DNA of 64,000 bases from an uncultured Psychrobacter sp. Lineage in GTDB: Bacteria > Pseudomonadota > Gammaproteobacteria > Pseudomonadales > Moraxellaceae. Position 1 is the stretch's first letter; each line of letters begins with the position of its first letter. The position numbers and the translations under genes are program-made. The stretch spans positions 62,001 to 126,000 of the forward strand of contig NZ_CANMAH010000003.1 in the NCBI RefSeq assembly GCF_947495825.1, written 5' to 3'. Of the stretch, positions 18,114 through 27,065 are shown piece after piece. A model generated the notes under the pieces. The model ran no database searches, was not told the DNA's origin, and saw nothing but the letters and a program-made list of their open reading frames with translations.

Positions 18114-20237
18114 ATGACAAATTCGACAATGTTTAATACTATTAAACGTGAATTTCAATATGGCGACCAAAAAGTCGTCCTTGAAACTGGCCGTGTTGCC
18201 CGCCAAGCTAACTCAATTATGGTCCATATGGGCGGAGTTTCAGTATTGGTGGCAGCGGTAGTAAAGTCTGAAGCCAAAGAAGGCCAAAACTTCTTTCCAT
18301 TAACTGTAAACTATCAAGAAAAAATGTATGCAGCGGGTAAGATCCCAGGCGCTTACGGTAAACGTGAAGGCCGTGCTAGTGAGTTTGAAACTCTAACTTC
18401 GCGTCTGATTGATCGCCCAATTCGTCCATTATTTCCTGAAGGCTATGTCAACGAAATTCAAATCACAGCGACAGTCGTATCATCAGATAAAACTCAATCT
18501 GCAGATATCGCTGCCCTAATCGGTGCCTCGGCGGCGCTAGCTATCTCTGATGCGCCATTTAACGGCCCCGTCGCCGCTGCCCGTGTTGGCTTTATAGGTG
18601 GTGAATACGTACTAAACCCGACGCTTGAGCAGCTTACAGAAAGTGATCTCGACCTAGTCGTAGCTGGCACAAAGACTGCCGTATTGATGGTAGAGTCTGA
18701 AGCGGCAGAGCTGTCGGAAGATCAGATGCTTGGGGCTGTATTGTACGGTCATGAACAGCAGCAAATCGTCATAGATAACATTGCTTCGATGGCAGAGGAA
18801 GTCGGTACTGCCAAGCAACAGTTTGTAGCGCCTAAGCATGATGAAACGCTAGAAACTAGCATGAAAGAGCAGTTTGGCGAGCAAGTGGCTGATGCTTATA
18901 CCATTACTAATAAGCAAGATCGCTACACAAAGCTTGATGAAATCAAAAACGCTGCTATTGATGCGCTAGCAGGTGATAGTGAAGCTGAAGACTACGACAG
19001 CAAGGTCTCTGAGCTCAAAGATATCTATAATGATCTTAAGTACCGTACAGTGCGTGACAATATCTTATCTGGTAAGCCGCGTATTGACGGTCGTGATCTT
19101 GAGACGGTTCGTGCGTTAGATGTACAAGTAGGTGTATTGCCATATACTCATGGTTCAGCGTTATTTACTCGCGGTGAGACCCAAGCATTGGTAACGACTA
19201 CTTTGGGCAACAGCCGTGACGTCAATATGATTGATTCGTTAAGTGGCACTATTCGCGATCATTTCATGTTGCACTATAACTTCCCGCATTTTTCAGTGGG
19301 CGAAACAGGCCGTGAAGGTATCCCAAAACGCCGTGAAATCGGTCATGGTCGCTTAGCACGTCGCGGTGTACAGGCGATGCTACCAGACAGCGAGCGCTTC
19401 CCGTATGTCATCCGCGTAGTATCAGAAATCACTGAATCAAATGGCTCCTCTTCTATGGCGTCTGTTTGCGGTGCAAGTTTGGCATTGATGGATGCCGGTG
19501 TACCGCTAAAAGCACCTGTGGCTGGTATCGCAATGGGTCTGGTTAAAGAAGGCGAGCGTTTTGCTGTACTATCAGACATTTTAGGTGATGAAGATCATCT
19601 TGGCGATATGGACTTTAAAGTCGCTGGTTCTAAAGACGGTATCACAGCGCTGCAGATGGATATCAAAATCGAAGGTATTACGCCTGATATCATGGAGCAA
19701 GCATTAAAGCAAGCTCATGCTGGTCGCATCCATATCTTAGATGCGATGAACCAAGTATTGCCAGAGAGCCGTACTGAAATCAACGCTCATGCACCGAACT
19801 ACGCGGTTATCGAAATCAATCCTGATAAGATTCGTGATGTCATCGGTAAAGGCGGTGCGATGATTCGTCAGCTCACAGAAGAGACGGGCGCGGTTATCGA
19901 TATCGATGATGCTGGTACAATTCGTATCTTTGGCGAGAACAAAGCCGCTACTAAAGCCGCTATCGGTAGAATCGAAGCGTTAACGGCCGAAGTTGAAGTC
20001 GGCAAAACTTACGAGGGTACAGTCGCTCGTATCGTTGATTTTGGCGCATTCGTTAACATCTTGCCAAACACGGATGGCCTAGTACATATCTCACAAATCG
20101 CAGAAGAGCGCGTAGAGAACGTATCAGACTATCTAAAAGAAGGTCAGACTGTTAGTGTATTCGTTCAAGACGTCGATAACCGTGGTCGCATTAAGTTGAC
20201 TATGAAAGGTATCGAGCAGGATGCAACTGCTGAATAG
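18114..20237 (+). CDS. pnp: Polyribonucleotide nucleotidyltransferase (PNPase)
   Basis: A 707-residue 3'-to-5' phosphorolytic exoribonuclease and degradosome component, which acts as a trimer on mRNA. Two RNase PH-like domains (about 10-225 and 310-545) are separated by an all-helical linker, followed by KH (about 555-615, with [15 protein letters not shown]) and S1 (about 620-690, with [15 protein letters not shown]). The second core carries the active-site run TRGETQALV and, further on, [13 protein letters not shown]. Length is normal. AGGAAA precedes the ATG. The last gene of the ribosomal/RNA block. Confidence 0.97.
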   Translation: MTNSTMFNTIKREFQYGDQKVVLETGRVARQANSIMVHMGGVSVLVAAVVKSEAKEGQNFFPLTVNYQEKMYAAGKIPGAYGKREGRASEFETLTSRLIDRPIRPLFPEGYVNEIQITATVVSSDKTQSADIAALIGASAALAISDAPFNGPVAAARVGFIGGEYVLNPTLEQLTESDLDLVVAGTKTAVLMVESEAAELSEDQMLGAVLYGHEQQQIVIDNIASMAEEVGTAKQQFVAPKHDETLETSMKEQFGEQVADAYTITNKQDRYTKLDEIKNAAIDALAGDSEAEDYDSKVSELKDIYNDLKYRTVRDNILSGKPRIDGRDLETVRALDVQVGVLPYTHGSALFTRGETQALVTTTLGNSRDVNMIDSLSGTIRDHFMLHYNFPHFSVGETGREGIPKRREIGHGRLARRGVQAMLPDSERFPYVIRVVSEITESNGSSSMASVCGASLALMDAGVPLKAPVAGIAMGLVKEGERFAVLSDILGDEDHLGDMDFKVAGSKDGITALQMDIKIEGITPDIMEQALKQAHAGRIHILDAMNQVLPESRTEINAHAPNYAVIEINPDKIRDVIGKGGAMIRQLTEETGAVIDIDDAGTIRIFGENKAATKAAIGRIEALTAEVEVGKTYEGTVARIVDFGAFVNILPNTDGLVHISQIAEERVENVSDYLKEGQTVSVFVQDVDNRGRIKLTMKGIEQDATAE

Positions 20238-20599
20238 ATAGTTTTACTTGATATAACTTAGCACAAACGCGAAAACCGCTTTGAATTATTCAAGGCGGTT
20301 TTTTTGTGTGTACTTTATACAATCTCGGCTTTTACAGATGACATAGCTAATTGATATTCTTTCTGTTTAGCATCATTAATCAAACTATCAATAGCTTGAT
20401 TAATATATGTGTACATCTAATATTATAATGACCCTTACCAGTTTGAATGGCTTTGTTTAAAGTCATTTATTGTAATGCTTTAAAAAGAAGAAGGTGGCTA
20501 GTGAAATAGCAATCAAAATATAATCTCCCTGCCTTATCTTACCGAATTCAGTTAGAATTACTGTTACTTAATAACCCAATAAAAATACGACTACCCTTT
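20238..20599 (+). other. Intergenic region pnp to glutaminase
   Basis: A 362-base gap. It contains the pnp terminator; the remainder is AT-rich with no gene that I can see. Confidence 0.5.
20272..20305 (+). terminator. Rho-independent terminator after pnp
   Basis: A 14-pair stem (one G-T) with a 3-base loop, followed by a T run. Confidence 0.95.
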
Positions 20600-21523
20600 A
20601 TGATGCAACAAATTCTAGATGACATTGCCACCCAAATGGCTCTTGAGACCGACCGCGGAAAAGTAGCAGATTATATCCCGCAGCTGGCGCATGTCGACCC
20701 CAACCAGTTTGGTATCGCCGTCGCAACCCCTGATGGGCAAGTATACACAGCAGGAGATGCCAATACACTATTCTCCATACAAAGTATCTCCAAAGTATTT
20801 ACGCTAACTATTGGTCTTAGTAAGCTTGGCAGTACGCTTTGGAAACATGTCGGCCGCGAGCCTTCGGGTGACCCCTTTAACTCCATTACCATATTGGAAT
20901 ACGAGTCGGGCCGACCGCGTAACCCTTTTATCAATGCAGGGGCGATTGCGGTAGTGGATGCTATTACGATGGGACGCGAGCCAAAAGAGATACTGGATGA
21001 GATTATAGAGTTTGTGCACTTTATAGCAGACGATGATTCGATCGGTTTTGATTATAAAGTGGCAAGATCTGAGATCGACCACGAAGATCGAAATGCCGCA
21101 CTCGCTCACTTTATGAAGTCTTTTGGACATCTACAGCATGATGTCGATAAGATACTTAACACGTACTTTCATCAATGCTCGATTGCGATGAGCTGTGTGC
21201 AGTTAGCTCGTGCTGGCCTGTTTTTGGTCTCTAATGGTATCAATCAACCCACAGGGGTAGAGGTGATTAGCCCGCAGCAATCCAAGCGGATCAATTCACT
21301 AATGATGATGTGTGGTCACTACGATGGCTCTGGAGAGTTTGCCTATCAGGTGGGTCTGCCAGGCAAAAGCGGTGTCGGTGGCGGTATTCTAGCGATAGCG
21401 CCAGGTAAGGGTGCAATCGCAGTATGGTCTCCTGGCTTAAATTCGGTCGGCAACTCAAAACTTGGGACTAAAGCGTTAGAGCTACTAGGAGAGAGGACAG
21501 GCTGGTCAGTGTTTTCAAAATAA
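20600..21523 (+). CDS. glsA: Glutaminase
   Basis: A 307-residue enzyme of the serine-dependent, beta-lactamase-like glutaminase family, which hydrolyses glutamine to glutamate and ammonia. The catalytic Ser-x-x-Lys is in [12 protein letters not shown] (about 58-69). Further family blocks are [11 protein letters not shown] (about 88-98), [13 protein letters not shown] (about 106-118) and [12 protein letters not shown] near residue 252. Length is the usual 300-310. No clear ribosome site precedes the ATG. E. coli has two paralogues, glsA and glsB; I cannot say which is closer, so the symbol is generic. Confidence 0.93.
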   Translation: MMQQILDDIATQMALETDRGKVADYIPQLAHVDPNQFGIAVATPDGQVYTAGDANTLFSIQSISKVFTLTIGLSKLGSTLWKHVGREPSGDPFNSITILEYESGRPRNPFINAGAIAVVDAITMGREPKEILDEIIEFVHFIADDDSIGFDYKVARSEIDHEDRNAALAHFMKSFGHLQHDVDKILNTYFHQCSIAMSCVQLARAGLFLVSNGINQPTGVEVISPQQSKRINSLMMMCGHYDGSGEFAYQVGLPGKSGVGGGILAIAPGKGAIAVWSPGLNSVGNSKLGTKALELLGERTGWSVFSK

Positions 21524-21576
21524 AGAAGCTGGTAGTAAGATTAAAAGTGCAAATATGCCTGTATAAGCATTTGTCA

Positions 21577-21616
21577 AAGCGTTTAATCAGCCAAAAAAAT
21601 CCAATGCCAAACGCTT
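21577..21616. repeat. Inverted repeat between glutaminase and the disordered protein gene
   Basis: AAGCGTTT (21577-21584) and AAACGCTT (21609-21616) can pair. A second repeat (AATCCAATG with CATTGGATT, about 21598-21640) overlaps it. The two convergent genes end here, so these could be terminator or processing structures. There is no clear T run. Confidence 0.35.
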
Positions 21617-21670
21617 AAATGAACGTCTAACATTGGATTACTTAAACTTTAGACTAACGATTTAAAGTGC

Positions 21671-22543
21671 TTACTCTTGATTTAAATCATCAATCATATC
21701 TTGATATTTTTCTTTTCTGCTTGCGATTTTGTTGCGCTCTTCTTCTACATTTGCGATGAGTTTTTTGGCAACTTCTACGCTTTTATCAAAGGCGGCAAGC
21801 TCCATATCTACTACAGCGATTAGTCGCTCTAGCGTCATAGCAGTAGCCTTTCCGGTAACGCCATTAGTCATGCCCATCGCTTCAGACATAAAGTCTTCTC
21901 TGAGCTTGTTTGCCCACTGGAATAGACCTGCCATCGACATATTAGAGTTGCTATCCTCATCGGACTGCTCTTTTGCATCAGCGTCGTTTTGTTCGGTGTC
22001 GTCTTGCTGGTTGGCATTATTTTCTTCAGCGTCGTCAGACTTGTCACTTTTGCTAGTCTTCTCTTCTTGGCTAGATTTACTTTCTTTGTTAGTATCGCCA
22101 GCTTTGTCAGACTGATCGTCTTGTTCAGCCTTAGTGTCTTTTTTAGACGCTTCTTTTTTATCAGACTTCTGATTTTTGTCAGCCTCTGCATCTTTGCTAG
22201 CGCTTTCAGATTTGCCTTTGTTGTCTGACTTAGTATCAGTGTCAGTATCTTTAGCTTTACTAGAGCTTTCAGGTTTGTCTTGGCTTTTAGACTTGTTAGC
22301 TGCTGATTTATCATCTTTAGCAGCACTGCCAACTTTCTTTTCTTGGGTTTGCTTGTCTTTGGTCTTATCGTCTTGAGTTTTCTTGTCCTGCTCCTTATCC
22401 TCTTGGTAGTCATGCTCAGCGTTATATTCTTCGAAATTACCATCTTCAAATACCACGGTATCGTCTTTGACAACCTCTACAGCTGTTACCGCATCGTTGT
22501 TTTCGTTCTTAGTGTTATTTTTGCTAGAATTATTATTTGGCAT
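21671..22543 (-). CDS. Highly charged low-complexity protein with helical C-terminal domain
   Basis: A 290-residue protein I do not recognise. Residues about 40-205 are a long Lys/Asp/Ser/Glu/Gln tract with no aromatic residues after about position 46 and no cysteine, almost certainly disordered. Residues about 206-290 form a different, ordered region: an amphipathic start (MAGLFQWANKLREDFMSEAMG) and a heptad-like helix from about 235 to the end (ERLIAVVDMELAAFDKSVEV and beyond), suggesting a coiled coil. No signal peptide. GGAG lies about 9 bases before the ATG. Several open frames on either strand across the tract are composition artefacts. It lies alone, convergent with the glutaminase gene. 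Confidence 0.75.
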   Translation of the reverse strand: MPNNNSSKNNTKNENNDAVTAVEVVKDDTVVFEDGNFEEYNAEHDYQEDKEQDKKTQDDKTKDKQTQEKKVGSAAKDDKSAANKSKSQDKPESSSKAKDTDTDTKSDNKGKSESASKDAEADKNQKSDKKEASKKDTKAEQDDQSDKAGDTNKESKSSQEEKTSKSDKSDDAEENNANQQDDTEQNDADAKEQSDEDSNSNMSMAGLFQWANKLREDFMSEAMGMTNGVTGKATAMTLERLIAVVDMELAAFDKSVEVAKKLIANVEEERNKIASRKEKYQDMIDDLNQE

Positions 22544-22702
22544 AATTAATTCTCCTGTTTAGGTCGTTAATTAAAAAATATTTATGCTTAAGGGCACTCA
22601 CATTCGATACTAGGCTGGAGTGACCTTTTAATCAATATCACGACATAAATATACTTATTAAGACCTACAGGAAAAAACATTTTACTAGGAAATTTAACAA
22701 GT

Positions 22703-23323
22703 TCAGACAGTTATACTTTTAGGAAGATGAATATCAATACGAACTTTTGGTATATCTTGCAGATATTGAGTGAGAAGGGGTAAGGTCTCTGTATCCCAGT
22801 CTAGAATAGTCATATTTGAAGTAGGAGGTTCGTTGTCTGTATGACGCTGTGAATGAGTAAAGAGAAGCGGTCGTGCTAATAAGGCAATCCTGCGTATACC
22901 TTGGTAACGTATTAACGGTATTAGCTGCTGTCGTAAATCAATGAGTGCAGCAGTGAGCCACTGTGACCGGACCGGATGGTAGGGGTGATCTGATATGATT
23001 AAATTAGCCACATAACTTGGCTGATTACCATTGCTACTAATACCAAGACCTGCCGACTCGCGCAACCTTTTATGCAGTAGGCAACTACCCACTTTTAGGC
23101 TGCTATCGCGACAAGCGCGAAGATAGCGTTGATAGTTGTCAGGATACAAGGTCTTCGTCCGCATAAGTATAGGATCTAGCAATACACCAGCATTATTAAC
23201 CGGCAAAATCAATACCTGCGCGCTGCTATTTAGAATCGGGGCATGGGTCAAACGCAAAGTGGTCACAACAGATACCCCAAAAATAAATGGTTGAATATAA
23301 ATAGTTTGATAAGTGATATGCAT
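22703..23323 (-). CDS. Divergent macro-domain protein, DarG-like fold, probably inactive
   Basis: A 206-residue protein of no assigned function. Read against the DarG type of macro domain (antitoxin that removes ADP-ribose from DNA), the order of elements matches. ILPVNNAGVLL (about 39-49) stands where DarG has its VN..GVMG loop; YPDNYQRYLRACRDSSLKVG (about 60-79) matches the YPE-F--Y--AC--G---G helix; YVANLIISDHP follows; QWLTAALIDLRQQL leads to GIRRIALLARP (about 142-152); LDWDTETL then an acidic C-terminal strand finish it. The two ligand loops are degenerate: the G-x-G-x-G after GV is LLDPIL, and the usual PPLGCGLGGL is replaced by LARPLLFTHSQ. I infer loss of ADP-ribosyl-glycohydrolase activity. 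No DarT gene is adjacent. Confidence 0.6.
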   Translation of the reverse strand: MHITYQTIYIQPFIFGVSVVTTLRLTHAPILNSSAQVLILPVNNAGVLLDPILMRTKTLYPDNYQRYLRACRDSSLKVGSCLLHKRLRESAGLGISSNGNQPSYVANLIISDHPYHPVRSQWLTAALIDLRQQLIPLIRYQGIRRIALLARPLLFTHSQRHTDNEPPTSNMTILDWDTETLPLLTQYLQDIPKVRIDIHLPKSITV

Positions 23324-23400
23324 TCAAGCTGGCATTTAGTAGCAGTCTATATAGGCTGACATACGGTTAGCCACTTACCTTTTTAGTAGACTATTTTATA

Positions 23401-23922
23401 CTATTGAGCCGTTTGTGCAGCTTCTAGCTGGGCGATTTGTTGTTCAAGCAATTTAATTTGCTCAGCTTTCATGTCGGTTAATTTTTTATTCATTTGTACT
23501 TGTTCAACTGCCAGTTTTTCTTGTTCTATTAAGCGTTGACGTTCATCTTCTAAGCGATCAACCTCTTCTTTGGCTAAAGTATCAGTTTCTGGTAACTTGG
23601 CATTCAATATAACTTCAGAATCAGTTACTTGCGTCTCAATTGACTCAGTATTTTCAGTGGGTGAAGATGGATTATTAGTTTTAACAACACCTGCTGCTTC
23701 TGATGAATTGCTATCTACGTTTTTTGATAACGTATCAACTTGAGAAGGCACAGTTTTTGTTGTTGTCTCTTTTATGGGAGTCGGCGTTGTTGATAGGGGG
23801 CGTGCCCATACAAAATAAGCGATAACAACAGCTAGCGATAATAAGGCCATCATTATGAGTTTTTTTGAACGAGTGCTAGTTGCTGTTTTAGATAAAGTAG
23901 GTGAAGGTTGTTTAGAAGTCAT
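23401..23922 (-). CDS. Single-pass membrane protein with C-terminal coiled coil
   Basis: A 173-residue protein I do not recognise. A basic N-terminal tail (about 1-22) leads to one hydrophobic helix (about 23-42, LIMMALLSLAVVIAYFVWA), so the N-terminus is probably cytoplasmic and the rest periplasmic. A Thr/Ser/Pro-rich linker (about 43-105) is followed by a strongly charged, Gln/Glu/Leu-rich helix (about 115-170) predicted to form a coiled coil. The shape resembles TolA- or TonB-like spanning proteins and small cell-envelope scaffolds, but there is no specific match. It is 77 bases upstream of the macro-domain gene and may be co-transcribed with it. Confidence 0.7.
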   Translation of the reverse strand: MTSKQPSPTLSKTATSTRSKKLIMMALLSLAVVIAYFVWARPLSTTPTPIKETTTKTVPSQVDTLSKNVDSNSSEAAGVVKTNNPSSPTENTESIETQVTDSEVILNAKLPETDTLAKEEVDRLEDERQRLIEQEKLAVEQVQMNKKLTDMKAEQIKLLEQQIAQLEAAQTAQ

Positions 23923-24079
23923 ACCAGGGCCAGTTTGTATCGAGGGCAGTTTTTTATACTATAGCAAACTAAAAAACAAAAGCCTATCAATAGATAGGCT
24001 AATGGTAAGTACAACTGTCATGTATAGGTCTAAATCTTTAGCGAATTTACGAGCGTAAATAAGTCTTAAGACGCTAAGT

Positions 24080-24337
24080 TTAATTTTTAAACTTAACTGT
24101 ACCGCTAGTCCCCGTGATTGTTGCATCACGGATCAGCTGATCCTCAAGATGGTTTTTTGCGCTGATTTCATCGGAGTCAGGACGATGCTCACTATGACCG
24201 CATTGAGTACATTCGATATACTCATCAGGCACAGGTGTCACAATGTTGACTTGTACAATCGCGTCTAATGCCTGACACTTGGGGCAACGTACTCCTGCTA
24301 AAAATTGTCTTTTGGGCCGGTTTGATTGATAGCGCAT
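24080..24337 (-). CDS. yheV: YheV family putative zinc ribbon protein
   Basis: An 85-residue protein similar to E. coli YheV (DUF2387). Two CxxC pairs, VRCPKCQA (about 16-23) and IECTQCGH (about 41-48), would bind one zinc ion. The start RFxAG-type context (KRQFLAGVRCP) agrees with the family. The C-terminal 35 residues are polar. The start codon overlaps the prlC stop (TGATG), so translation is coupled to prlC. The role of YheV is unknown; the coupling suggests work with the peptidase or simple co-expression. Confidence 0.82.
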   Translation of the reverse strand: MRYQSNRPKRQFLAGVRCPKCQALDAIVQVNIVTPVPDEYIECTQCGHSEHRPDSDEISAKNHLEDQLIRDATITGTSGTVKFKN

Positions 24338-26514
24338 CAGCTCACCTCGCGCGTAGTTTGGGCATTTGCCGCCGTATTAGCAACGGTGTCATCAAAACCG
24401 CTATGACGTAGTAAAGCATCAATACTGGCACTACGACCACGGAAATTCTCGAAGTTAGTTTTTGCTGGTAAGCTGCCACCAACGGACAAAATGGTCTCAC
24501 GAAATGCCTTTCCGGTGATTGGATTAAAGATGCCATCTTCTTCAAACTTACTAAACGCATCGGCAGACAACAACTCAGCCCATTTATAAGAGTAATAACC
24601 TGCCGCATAACCGCCAGCAAAGATATGACTAAAACCATTTGCAAAGCGGTTGTAGTCAGGAGTTTCCATAATAGCAACATCATTGCGAACGTCATTAAGA
24701 GTTGCAAGGATACCTGTATAATCAAGCGCTGGTGTATGCGCATGAATCAATAAATCAAACAATGCAAACTCAATTTGACGCAGGGTCTGCATACCACTTT
24801 GGAAGTTTTTGGCGGCCAACAATGCATCAAGCTTAACTTTTGGTAGTGGCTCACCTGTCTCAACATGACTACTAATAAGCGCAATACCTTCAGCATCCCA
24901 AGCCCAATTTTCCATAAACTGGCTAGGCAGCTCGACTGCATCCCACTCAACTCCGTTTACGCCTGCAACATCACCGACCGTTACTTGCGTCAATAAATGA
25001 TGTAGACCATGACCAAACTCATGGAATAAGGTTAATACTTCATCATGAGTAAGCAAACTTGGTTGACCATCTAGCGCTGGGGTAAAGTTACCGACCATAA
25101 AGCAGACTGGTAACTGCTGATATGCTTGCTCCTCATTGCTGTAACGTGATTGAAAACCACTCATCCACGCTCCACCGCGCTTACCACTACGGGCAAACAA
25201 ATCAAAGTAAAAACCGCCAAGTAAGTTGTCATCAGCATCAAATAATTGATAAAAGCGCACATCTTCATGCCAGCGCGATACCGACTCGCTGTGTTCTTGC
25301 ACGGTAATACCGTATAAACGCTCTACGATGACAAATAGTCCATCAATGACTTTTGGTAATGGAAAGTAAGGACGAATCTCTTCTTGCGACAAGCTAAATT
25401 TATTTTGTTTTACTTTTTCAGCAATATAAGCGCTGTCCCATGGTTGTAGCTCAGTGATGTCATAATCACGGGCACATTCTTGTAGCTGGGCTAAATCTTG
25501 TTTAGCCGTGGGGGTGGCTTTGGTCGCTAGATTCCGTAAGAATGCTTCAACTTCGGTGACACTGTCGGCCATCTTAGTCGAAAGCGAGACTTCAGCGTAG
25601 TTCTCAAAGCCTAATAGCTGAGCTTTTTGTTCACGCAGTTGTAGAATTTGACTCATGATGTCAGCGTTATTTAGCGATTCGCCTTTGGCATTGGTATGCT
25701 GATCAAACTCCGAAGCACGGGTGACATAGGCATGGTATAACGTCTCACGCAGTTTGCGGTCGTCGGCATGAGTCATAACAGCCAAATACACAGGTATGTT
25801 CAAAGTTGCTACATAGTACGGAGTCGGTAGCGCATCAATCTCAGCCTGCGTACGCGTACCATTAGCAAGTTCGCGAGATTTGTATTGCTCGCCAGCATCT
25901 GCCAATAGCGCCAAGCCACTTGTCGTTAAGCCTGCTAATTGCTCTTGTTGTAATGGCAACACAAAGGCTTGGGTGGCATCCAAAATATGATCAGAAAAAG
26001 TCGCAGACAGTGTTGAGAGTGTACTTTGAATATCAGCAAACTTCTCTTGCTTATCTTTTGGCAATGCCACACCTGATAACTCAAAGCTTTGCAGGGCAAG
26101 TTCAATAGCGCGCGCACGAGCAGGCTCAAGCGTTGCAAAGAATTCTTTATCGTCAGCGATCGCCTGATAACGATTAAATAATGGTTGATGCTGACCGACG
26201 CGAGTACCATAAGCTGAGAGTTTAGGTAATAACTCATGATGAACGTGACGAATCTCGTCGTTGCTCATTACACTATTGAGATGTGACAAAACACCCCAGC
26301 TGCGATCCAACGCTAAATTGATATGATCAAACATGATGATATCGCTCAATGCTTGCTTAGCATTTATAGTGTTAGATTCTTTATCTGCTGATGCTGCAAT
26401 TTTATCTAAAAAGTCATTACCTTGTTTAATCGCATCCGTTACTTTTGTCTGTAAGTCAGTAGGGTCGGTTGCATCAAAGTCAATAAGATGAAGGTTTGGG
26501 TCAATCGTAGTCAT
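24337..26514 (-). CDS. prlC: Oligopeptidase A (M3 family metallopeptidase)
   Basis: A 725-residue cytoplasmic zinc endopeptidase that degrades short peptides, including signal-peptide fragments. The M3 zinc motif HEFGH lies in TLFHEFGHGLHHLL (about residues 498-511), and the downstream Glu is in the VEWDAVELPSQFMENW segment. Further family blocks are FARSGKRGGAWM and GYAAGYYSYKWAEL near the C-terminus. The longest frame begins with TTG at 26532, six codons upstream of the ATG at 26514. The ATG is preferred, with GGAT about 8 bases before it; neither site is strong. yheV follows with a one-base overlap. Confidence 0.95.
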   Translation of the reverse strand: MTTIDPNLHLIDFDATDPTDLQTKVTDAIKQGNDFLDKIAASADKESNTINAKQALSDIIMFDHINLALDRSWGVLSHLNSVMSNDEIRHVHHELLPKLSAYGTRVGQHQPLFNRYQAIADDKEFFATLEPARARAIELALQSFELSGVALPKDKQEKFADIQSTLSTLSATFSDHILDATQAFVLPLQQEQLAGLTTSGLALLADAGEQYKSRELANGTRTQAEIDALPTPYYVATLNIPVYLAVMTHADDRKLRETLYHAYVTRASEFDQHTNAKGESLNNADIMSQILQLREQKAQLLGFENYAEVSLSTKMADSVTEVEAFLRNLATKATPTAKQDLAQLQECARDYDITELQPWDSAYIAEKVKQNKFSLSQEEIRPYFPLPKVIDGLFVIVERLYGITVQEHSESVSRWHEDVRFYQLFDADDNLLGGFYFDLFARSGKRGGAWMSGFQSRYSNEEQAYQQLPVCFMVGNFTPALDGQPSLLTHDEVLTLFHEFGHGLHHLLTQVTVGDVAGVNGVEWDAVELPSQFMENWAWDAEGIALISSHVETGEPLPKVKLDALLAAKNFQSGMQTLRQIEFALFDLLIHAHTPALDYTGILATLNDVRNDVAIMETPDYNRFANGFSHIFAGGYAAGYYSYKWAELLSADAFSKFEEDGIFNPITGKAFRETILSVGGSLPAKTNFENFRGRSASIDALLRHSGFDDTVANTAANAQTTREVS

Positions 26515-27065
26515 AGAAGTATCCAAAAACAATAAGGGTCAAGTCAGTAAAAAACACGAGTTATTATTTAATAGCTTGGGTTTTTACTCGCATATTTAAT
26601 GGAGTAAATAAAAGAATAAAAGGTTACTTCAATGATGGGTCTGTTTTATACAGAATACAAGCTTACCGTGATGGACGATAAGTAAATAGTCTATATTGAT
26701 TATTCTATATTGGGTTTATAGTAAGTATTGACAGTTGTAATAATAAATCTTTCTTACTTATGCTTACAAAGCGCTATCATTTGCTTGCAAACTAACCCTA
26801 TAGCTCGCTAGGTTAACTTGATAGCATCATAGTTGTTCCAACATAAAACTGGGCTTCATCTGATGGTTATTATATATGTCATGTGCAGAACAACATGCTA
26901 AACCAGGTTTCGTATACTAATAACTATAAAAAAGACAATCGATGCCAGATGAACCTAAGAAGATGACTATCTAAACTAGACTACATACATTTAAGTAAAG
27001 CAATTAAGTCTGTATGAGTATTTTATGAGTTGGAATCCATAACAACAACAGAAGGAGAAGTATTT
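26515..27065. other. Divergent intergenic region prlC / Balon-like gene
   Basis: About 550 bases of AT-rich DNA between divergent genes, expected to hold both promoters. A TTGACA at 26728-26733 is not followed by a good -10. Two related segments (around 26849-26863 and 26940-26955, sharing TTCATCTG in opposite orientation) could pair. I see no gene or RNA family. Confidence 0.4.

Noticed and set aside
21729..22473. Several long open frames on both strands across the charged protein gene
   Set aside because: They are frame shadows of a Lys/Asp/Ser repeat composition; only the 290-codon frame has a ribosome site and an ordered C-terminal domain.
22703..24337. A DarT-DarG toxin-antitoxin operon
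   Set aside because: Only a degenerate macro domain is present. Neither neighbouring gene resembles a DarT ADP-ribosyltransferase, and the membrane protein is a coiled-coil protein.
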